Source of the DNA: Gnetum montanum
Taxonomy: Eukaryota; Streptophyta; Gnetopsida; Gnetales; Gnetaceae
Assembly: GCA_015680685.1 (NCBI GenBank)
Contig: MNCI01000556.1
Location: 1,189,931-1,253,930 of the forward strand
Reading direction: 5' to 3'
Length of the DNA stretch: 64,000 bases
Under the pieces are notes generated by a model. That model saw only the letters and a program-made list of their open reading frames with translations, searched no databases and was not told the origin of the DNA. Positions 57,232 to 64,000 of the stretch are shown here, piece by piece (the stretch's first letter is position 1; each line of letters starts with the position of its first letter). The position numbers and the translations under genes are program-made.

Positions 57232-58107
57232 TGATGAATCATCATTTTGGCTACATCAACAAGTTCACATCAATGCATCCCTATTGATGAGATCACATTA
57301 ATGCATACCCATAGATGCATCCACATCAATGTGTACCTATTAATGCATGATTTGATGCATTGACAAAGTATCTTTCTTTGCATGAATGCATGCACCCACC
57401 ACATTTAGGGCATCATTCATTTTAGTAGCATAGAGAAGCTCTTTTAGTTTGTTCCTATAATAGTTTGAATATTTTCCAAGTGTCCATAGTAGGAGTTGAG
57501 AAGTGTATGGATCTTTATTTAAATACTGATCTACCTAGACACTTTGGTATGAATGACAATAAAGAAAAACTTCTTAATAAACCTTGCAACACTTGGAATT
57601 AGCATAATGTTTACTTTTATGTGCTTTATTTTTATGTAATTTAAATTCATGCATTTAATTAATTAGTTGAATAAAAATAATTAAGGAACATTATTACAAC
57701 CACCTTGAGCATACGTTAACACTTGGTAATCTAAGTAGTGCTTGTGCTTGGTAACCTAGCAATGTTGTCATGTGTTTAGGATATGTACAATAGATGGGAC
57801 TAGATTCTTATGTTAGGAATTAGTTAAGTCATTAGATAGTTTATTAGATTAATTAACAATTCATTAGTTTGTTTTATGATAAGGAAAAAATATAAAAATA
57901 AAAGAAAATAATATAAATCATGTACCTTAGTTACACTTAACCATACACTTACAAAAGTGGAACTAAGAAGATAATGATCACATCCTTAGATTCACCATCT
58001 TAAATGATGTGCACTTAGAGAACTAAAGTCTACAAAAACTAACTTGATCATGGAGTGAATGCTTGTGATTTGTATGATTGGGTGTAAGGACTACTTGTTT
58101 TTCCTCA
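57232..58107 (+). repeat. 5' LTR of element C
   Basis: Starts TGATGAATCATC and ends near CCTCAT, where a 3-bp loss removed the last CA. The U3 contains repeated words ATCAATGCAT and CATCAATGTGTACC. GACAATAAAGAAAAAC near 57558 is polyadenylation-like. The usual TATAAATA is not visible in this copy. U5 is like that of element B (TAACTTGATCATGGAGTGAATGC). Confidence 0.75.
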
Positions 58108-58108
58108 T

Positions 58109-58126
58109 TGATGTCATTGTTGGGAA
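58109..58126 (+). promoter_or_regulatory. primer-binding site, tRNA-Asp type, decayed
   Basis: TGATGTCATTGTTGGGAA, seven transitions away from the tRNA-Asp site and two more decayed than the copy in element B. Confidence 0.75.
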
Positions 58127-58243
58127 CTTTAGTTAGTTACGTGCACTATCTAGGATGTTAGTGAAATTACTTAACGCCATTGAAAAGTACTTAATGCTAA
58201 AATAATTAATACAATAAAGAGAAAACTATTTCCTAAACACTAA

Positions 58244-60700
58244 TATGGCTTCTTATTGTAGGAAAGATTCTCTACCACAATTTGTGCGAAATTCTAATCT
58301 AAGGCAAGAAGGCCCAAAACCACTCATGCCCTAACAATGCAAAGTGGTCTATACACATCCAAATGAGTACACTCCATATTTCACCTTTATCTTGCACCAA
58401 AATTAACAACTATAGTGGAGGAACATGGAGGGAAACATCATATTGCCTCCTAATCAATCAACTACTATGATGTTGCTTCAAAATATCATGAGATTGGGCA
58501 TCATAAGAGTCAATGCTCAGTACAAGGTGTAGGATCATGCCTACAAGGATTATCATCCTACAAAGGCACAGAGAAAGAAAGATTAGCAAATGGAATCTTG
58601 CTATGAAGCATAAAAAGGAAAATGGTTCACAAACCCCTTATTCCTACTAGGCCAAAGGGAAGGGGAAGACCTCTTCTCAGGAACTTCCTAATATATTGAC
58701 TTTCCTTCTCCTCTTGATGAGGAGGCCCTCAATCAGTATCTATAGTTCACTATAGATCATCCTAGTTTTGGGAAGAATGGATCCCATGACAATGGGACCT
58801 TAATGGAATGGAGTTAAGGTAGGAATAATGATAAGAATCATGATAATGATAGACATGGTTATTATGGTAGGGACCAAAGAAGAGAAATAGTAAGCATCAT
58901 TCTGGTGCTAGCTCTCCTTCCTCTTCACCCTTTTCATCCTCATCATCTTCCTTCTCCAACATTAACCAAAGTTGTATGAGGAGAGACTATGATGGAGGTA
59001 ACTGAAGGAATAGAGATGACCACAAATATTGCCAAAATAATAGAAACTAGGGGCATGGGGAATCAAGGGATGCTCACCACATAGAAAGAAGGTATAGAAG
59101 AGAGCATCATAGGCACCATGGCCATGACAAGGGTCACAAAGAACATTATGAATATGATGAATATTTTCTTATCACCAAAAACATGCTAAACATTGTGAAG
59201 GCTATGAGGATACTAACAAGCCATTTGAAGTATAGCCAAATCAAATGGTTGAACATGAATAATATCCCTAAGTTTGAAGGTGGATATAATTATGATTCAC
59301 AGAATCATCTCCAAGCCTTTCATGATGCATTTTACTTATAGAATGTAGAGAACAAATGGTAGAAATTAAGGTTGTTTCCTAGGATACACATCAAGAAAGT
59401 TGAAAGTTGGTACTAGTCCTTGGAACTAGAATCAATCTAATGATGGATTATAATGCTTGAATTTTTCAATGATAAATATTAGATGTACTCGCAAGTATCT
59501 AACTTGAGAAGGCAAATCCAAGGTTGGAAACAAGGCATATATGAGTTCTTGGATGTAGCCATGGATAGGTATTACTCTCTATTGCACTAATGTCTAAGTC
59601 ATGGCTATTATCAAAAGGAAAAACTATGTCATATCATATATGGATGAGAACTTTTGGAATTTATGCCCAAGGGGTGCTTTCAAAGCTAATGGTCCATAAG
59701 ATCCAAAGGCTAATTGAGCAAGTGGCTAAGAAATAAGGTGATCTAAGGAAGAGGAAAAGTGTAGAGGAGCATAATTGTAATCCTTTCATTCACAAAAGGA
59801 AGATTAAGTTTTATGAAAATGAGGAGGAGGCATCACTTGATAAAGTGGTGCAATGAAAACCCTTGCTAATATAAAAATATATTTTTGAAATATCAGCCAA
59901 GGTTGATAAAATGTAAGATTCCTTGGATGAAAAATTTGAAAAGGCTCTAAGAATTATTGAGGAGAACAAAGGACAAGGAGGTAGTGATTATGATAGAATG
60001 AGAAAGAAGGATGTTGAATGTGCCCATCAAAAGGGTAAGGAAAAAGCTACTATAATGGAAGAGGTTGTAGATCCTAAAACAAATTATGTCGGGTGTGACA
60101 TTTGCCAATATAAACATCATAAGAGATGTTGTCCAATTATTTCACACTTGTAGGAATTTGGAATGTACACTTTGAATCTTCAATTGATAAAATGACAAGT
60201 ACCCAGGAGGTTGCCTTATCACCAAGGCAACTATCAGTAGTTCCACCAACAATCCTACTATCTAAGCTAACCATGACCTGATTCTTAGGAGTAATATTAG
60301 CAATGGCAACTTCCATAGTCATGGGGGATGCCACCACCAAGGCAACAATACCCTTACCATTAGCTAGATCTCTAGTGGCACTATGTTTAAAAATCCATTT
60401 CTCCATGTGACTCTTGTAGTTAGGCTTCTTTCTAGCATGACTACTACCCTTGTAAATCTTGTAGAGCATCATATCCAAGGGAGAAGACCTTATTTCCCTA
60501 TTACCCTCCTCATCCTTCTACTCCTACGTCTCAATCCTCAACTCCTTTACCACTTCATTTATGCAATACAAAATACCAGCCTAGCCATAGTAAAGAAATG
60601 CAACAAGGGTTTTGAACTTACATCTAGCCCCCCAGCTGATTGGTTCTAATACTAAGCCTCAAAAAAACCCTTTTTTAGAACTAGTAATCCTACCACACCC
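58244..60700 (+). pseudogene. gag of element C
   Basis: ATG at 58244 opens MASYCRKDSLPQFVRNSN, homologous to element B. Ser-rich then Arg/His/Asp-rich segments follow (RRYRREHHRHHGHDKGHKEH near 59090-59145). The gag core is at about 59260-59660 (KFEGGYNYDSQNHLQAFHDA, WKQGIYEFLDVAMDRYY). An open frame at 59923-60153 leads to an intact zinc knuckle, CDICQYKHHKRCC (60094-60132), then CPIISHL-type end. Pro/Ser-rich degenerate sequence runs to about 60700. Stops and a few shifts interrupt it. Confidence 0.8.
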
Positions 60701-60999
60701 CTACAAACACGTATGATTGCTAACCCTGCTTCTTCTCCTTCCTCCTACACAATTTTCTTCAAGATCCCTTCAAACCAAATGCCTCCCAAGATGACTATAA
60801 TGTTGATCCCATGCGGTAACTAATTACATAAAGATTGATCATCTTCCCAAGAAGAGATTTGATCTTAGAAGTCCTCACATTTACTTGAAAATCACTAGAA
60901 ATAAACCTTGTAAGGCTCTTCCAAACTCAATTTGTAGTATTAATTTAATCTCATAAGAAATATACAAAACCTAGAACCTACCTCCACTCAAGAAAAGAA

Positions 61000-61430
61000 A
61001 TAGTCACTTAGATTTAGCAAATCATGCCATCACCATCACCTTGGGATTGATGAAGGACATTTTAACTACCATTTTTGGGTGGTAATATCCTACTAACTTC
61101 TTGGTGATATGAGTGGATAAGTATAAAGAGAACTTTCTTATCATTATGGAAAGGCTTGGCTAAGTATGATTGATGCATGGCTGAGAATCAAAGACCTCTC
61201 CTTGTAGATCTCTAAGGAGAATGAATTTGAAAAGATATAGAAGAGGCACATTCCATGCATTGCATATAGTTACACATGGTGCCACTACATGTAGAAATTA
61301 TGGACCATCAAAAGTACAACACTCATAGCATGCATGTACTATGTAGATGTCATAGAGGTTCAAAGGTGCTTGAACATAGCAGCTAGAAAATAAGAGGACA
61401 CATAGTGACTAACAATTAAAATAGAGGGTA
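61000..61430 (+). pseudogene. aspartic protease C-terminal part of element C
   Basis: LGLMKDILTTIFGW aligns with LELVKDIVTIVCGW of element B. Further on, ISKENEFEKI and RHIPCIAYSYT align with VSKENEFGKIKRKHIPSITY of B. The active-site end upstream (60700-61000) is not recognisable. Several stops. Confidence 0.6.
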
Positions 61431-61699
61431 GTTCAAAATTACGCATGGAACAAATAGAGAGTCTCATAAGTGCCTATGTTAAAGGCATGAACAAACTAGA
61501 GAAAGTCCATCATGAGCTCTCCAATGAGCATGATGAAACTAATTGGAGAGAGTTAAAATCTCTAAGAGCTTCAAATAGAAGCCCCTTGAGTTGAGGGCTA
61601 TACCAGCTAGAATGGAATATGCCTTTCTAAACAATGGTAAGTAGGTCATCATCAATGCCAATCTTACTCATGTATGAAAAAATAAATTTTTGGAGGTCA

Positions 61700-63080
61700 T
61701 CAAAAAATGGCCAACAACCTTTTCTTGGTCATATCATGAGCTAATACGAATTGACCCAAGGATATGCTAGCATTAGATCTTTATAGATTTCTCCATTAAA
61801 AAAAAGTGGTAGTTGCAACGAAGATTGAATCCCAAGCTAAAGGAAATCATCAAAGAGGAGATTGAACAAAACCTCAAACTTAGGATCATCTATCCCATTG
61901 TAAATAGTAAGTGGATTAGCCCACTTGTGATCATGCCAAACAAAGATGGGAAATGAAGGTACTACATTGATTTCAAGTTGTTGAACATGGAAGCATTCAA
62001 TGATCATTTTTCTTTGTCATTTTTGAACTAGGTGTTGGACACAATTTTGAGGCATCACTATTATAGCTTTCTAGATAGTTATAGTGGCTATAACCAATCT
62101 AGGTAGCACCTAGGGATTAGGAAAAAACTACATTCATAAGTCTCTAGGAAACTTTCACATAGAGAAAGATATCTTTCGACTTGTGTAATGTCCCTGCAAC
62201 ATTCTAATGCCTTATCTTCAACATCTTTCAATAGAAACTCAATAGTAGGATGCAAGTCTTCTTGAATGACTTCTCTATCTATGGGGCCATGTTTGAGTAA
62301 GCCCTAGACTCTCTAGAGCAACTACTAAAAATATGTGTGGAGATAAACCTAAGGCTCAATTGGCAAAAGATCCACTTGATGATCCAATATGGCATTCTAC
62401 TAGGGCATCAAATATAACAAAATGGGATTGAGATGGACCTTGAAAAAATAAAGGTCATCCAAGGAATAACCCAACAACGTAAAACTATCAAAGATGTAAG
62501 GACATTCCTTAGACACACTAGCTTTTATTGTTACTTCATTGAAAACATTTCTAAGATTGCTAAACCATTGATCAAGCTAAGAGAAAAGGATGCTCCATTT
62601 GTCTAGATGAAGGAATCTGAACATGCATTCCAACACCTTAAATAGAAGCTTATAGAAACACTAATCCTGAGGGTAGCTAATTGGTTAAGACCATTACATA
62701 TTATGATGGACACATCTAATTATGCCTTAGGAGCTATGCTCACATAGATGGATTATTAAAAATAGCACTATTACATCCAATGTGTGAGTAAGAACATTAT
62801 GGGTGCATAGCTAAACTACACCACCACTGAGAAAGAACTGATGAGAGTGGTGCATGCCTTAGAGAAATTCAAGCACTATGTGCTTGAATAGAAGGTGTTT
62901 GTACATACGGACCATAATTCAATCAAGTTCCTAATGAATAAACCAGTGGTGAGCCCCCATGTCATATGATGACTAGTAATCTTGCAAGATCTTTACTTAA
63001 CCATGATGGATAGGAAAGAAACCAATAATGTGATAGCTATCTACTTATCTTGGTTACAATGGGATAACAAAGAGGAAGAG
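61700..63080 (+). pseudogene. reverse transcriptase and RNase H of element C
   Basis: Motifs in order: NSKWISPLVIMPNKDGK (61905), YYIDFKLLNMEAFNDHF (61960), VLDTILRHHYYSFLDSYSGY (62032-62090), after a shift FLNDFSIYG near 62258 (FLDD with one Asp to Asn), LRLNWQKIHLM, then in the RNase H NYALGAMLT (62716), KELMRVVHALEKFKHYVL and VHTDHNSIKFLMNKP (62901). RT and RNase H make the cDNA. Stops and the lost Asp show inactivity. Confidence 0.85.
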
Positions 63081-63089
63081 AGACCACTT

Positions 63090-64000
63090 TCAAATCAATT
63101 TGTAGAGGAAATTCTCTTTATTCAAGCTATTACTAAAAAATACCTTATGAAAAATAATTGGTACAATGGCATCGTCACCTACCTACTCACTCAATAAATG
63201 CCACAAGAGTGAAAAAAAAAGAATAAATATCAAGTTCTTTACAAGGCCAAATATTTCATGGAGATCAACAAAAATCTTTACAAGGTTTGCATCGATGGCT
63301 CACCATGATGGTATGTTCTTGATGATAATCAACTACATGTTCTCCAAGATGCACATGAAGGATCTTATGGGAACCAATATGATGGGGTAGAAATAGCCAT
63401 TAAAATCCTCATTACAAGGTATTACTAGCCTATACGCTTTAGGGATAATTATCACTGCATCTTCTCTCATGATTACTATTAATGTGATGGTATGATAACT
63501 ACTCATATGGATGAGTTCCAATAGTAGATCTAATCACTAGAGCCCTTTGACATTTGGAACATCAATTTCATGGGACCCATTACTCCCATGTCTAATGGAA
63601 ATGTGCATATAATCATAGTTGTTAACTACTATACAAAATGGGTAGAAGTTATAACCATCATTGACTACACATCCTCTATGGTGGCTTGGTTTATAAAACA
63701 TGTAGTAAATATGTTTGGGGTGTCATGTGCACTTATTTCTAATAATGGAAGTCATTTTACAAGTACCACTTTTTGGAAGCTCATGCAATGCTTAGGGGTT
63801 AAACATAAATTAGCAACTCCATACCTCCCCTAAGCCAATGGTCATAATAAAAATACTAACAACAACTATTAATAAATATATGAGGTATTAAAGCTTCAAA
63901 CTCAATGATGTCCTTTAGACCTATCATTCCACATGGAACTTCGTATTGACTACTCTCTCTATGAGCTTGTGTATTAAAATTACCAATACTTCCTATCCAA
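63090..64000 (+). pseudogene. integrase of element C, truncated by window
   Basis: The zinc-binding part reads YVLDDNQLHVLQDAHEGSYG (63313) and PIRFRDN; then the core in an open frame 63570-63833: MGPITPMSNGNVHII, YYTKWVEVITI, FGVSCALISNNGSHFTS (second catalytic Asp as Asn), CLGVKHKLATPYLP. The first Asp is also Asn (NINFMGP). The frame continues past the window end with stops. Confidence 0.85.

Larger units (their letters stand above)
57232..64000 (+). mobile_element. Athila-like element C, cut by window end
   Basis: LTR 57232-58107, primer site from 58109, gag from 58244, protease near 61000, RT, RNase H and integrase to the window edge. Domain order and wording match element B on the other strand. 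ORF3 and the 3' LTR would lie beyond 64000. It inserted into the CCR4-like pseudogene. Confidence 0.85.

Noticed and set aside
1-64000. Intact tRNA genes or active host genes
   Set aside because: No cloverleaf-like sequence or intact long frame with host-family motifs was found by eye. A tRNAscan run and blastx would settle this.

Overview
The window looks like intergenic DNA from a large plant nuclear genome. It is AT-rich, poor in CG dinucleotides and packed with old, mutated retrotransposons inserted into one another. I see no intact host gene. The recognisable parts point to a land plant: Ty3/gypsy elements with a tRNA-Asp-type primer site and a third open reading frame (Athila-like), a Tat/Ogre-like element with the extra plant-type RNase H, Ty1/copia and L1-type LINE fragments, a 5S rRNA-derived block, and pieces of a plant-type alpha-amylase and a CCR4-like nuclease. 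The depth of decay recalls gymnosperms, but the sequence does not prove that.

Layout. 1-6945 (+): an Athila-like element with its 5' end outside the window: end of gag, non-coding spacer, ORF3 (transposon-protein domain plus coiled coil), 3' LTR. It lies inside a minus-strand copia gag (6946-7203). 8206-16873 (+): a second, pol-less Athila-like element (LTRs 8206-9066 and about 16030-16873) that contains a third LTR of another subfamily (14326-15167). It sits inside a LINE (right part 16874-18938). The LINE also holds a solo LTR (17453-18334) with a perfect 5-bp target duplication. 18939-22580: two direct repeats of about 500 bp around a minus-strand LINE endonuclease remnant. 23647-35601 (-): a full-plan Athila-like element: LTR, PBS, gag, protease, RT, RNase H, integrase, spacer, ORF3, LTR. 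35653-52180 (-): a Tat/Ogre-like element of about 16.5 kb. Its gag-protease part and its RT-integrase part are separated by about 7.5 kb of tandem repeats and a plus-strand, intron-bearing gene-like structure. 53192-57231 (+): alpha-amylase C-terminal fragment, second LINE copy, possible copia gag, 5S-derived block, CCR4-like pseudogene. 57232-64000 (+): a fourth Athila-like element, cut by the window edge inside integrase.

How the parts work together. In the complete plan (minus element and right-hand element), gag, protease, RT, RNase H and integrase make the replication machinery, primed from a site matching the 3' end of tRNA-Asp. ORF3 follows integrase after a conserved non-coding spacer. 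Its start codon lies directly on a splice-acceptor signal present in three copies, so ORF3 was probably made from a spliced mRNA. Two copies have lost all of pol but kept gag, spacer and at least part of ORF3, which suggests a non-autonomous subfamily.

Nothing here appears able to move or be translated today. Every long frame carries stop codons, mostly explained by C-to-T or G-to-A changes, and B and C have lost an RT active-site aspartate. Domain borders given as approximate were read by eye from translations.
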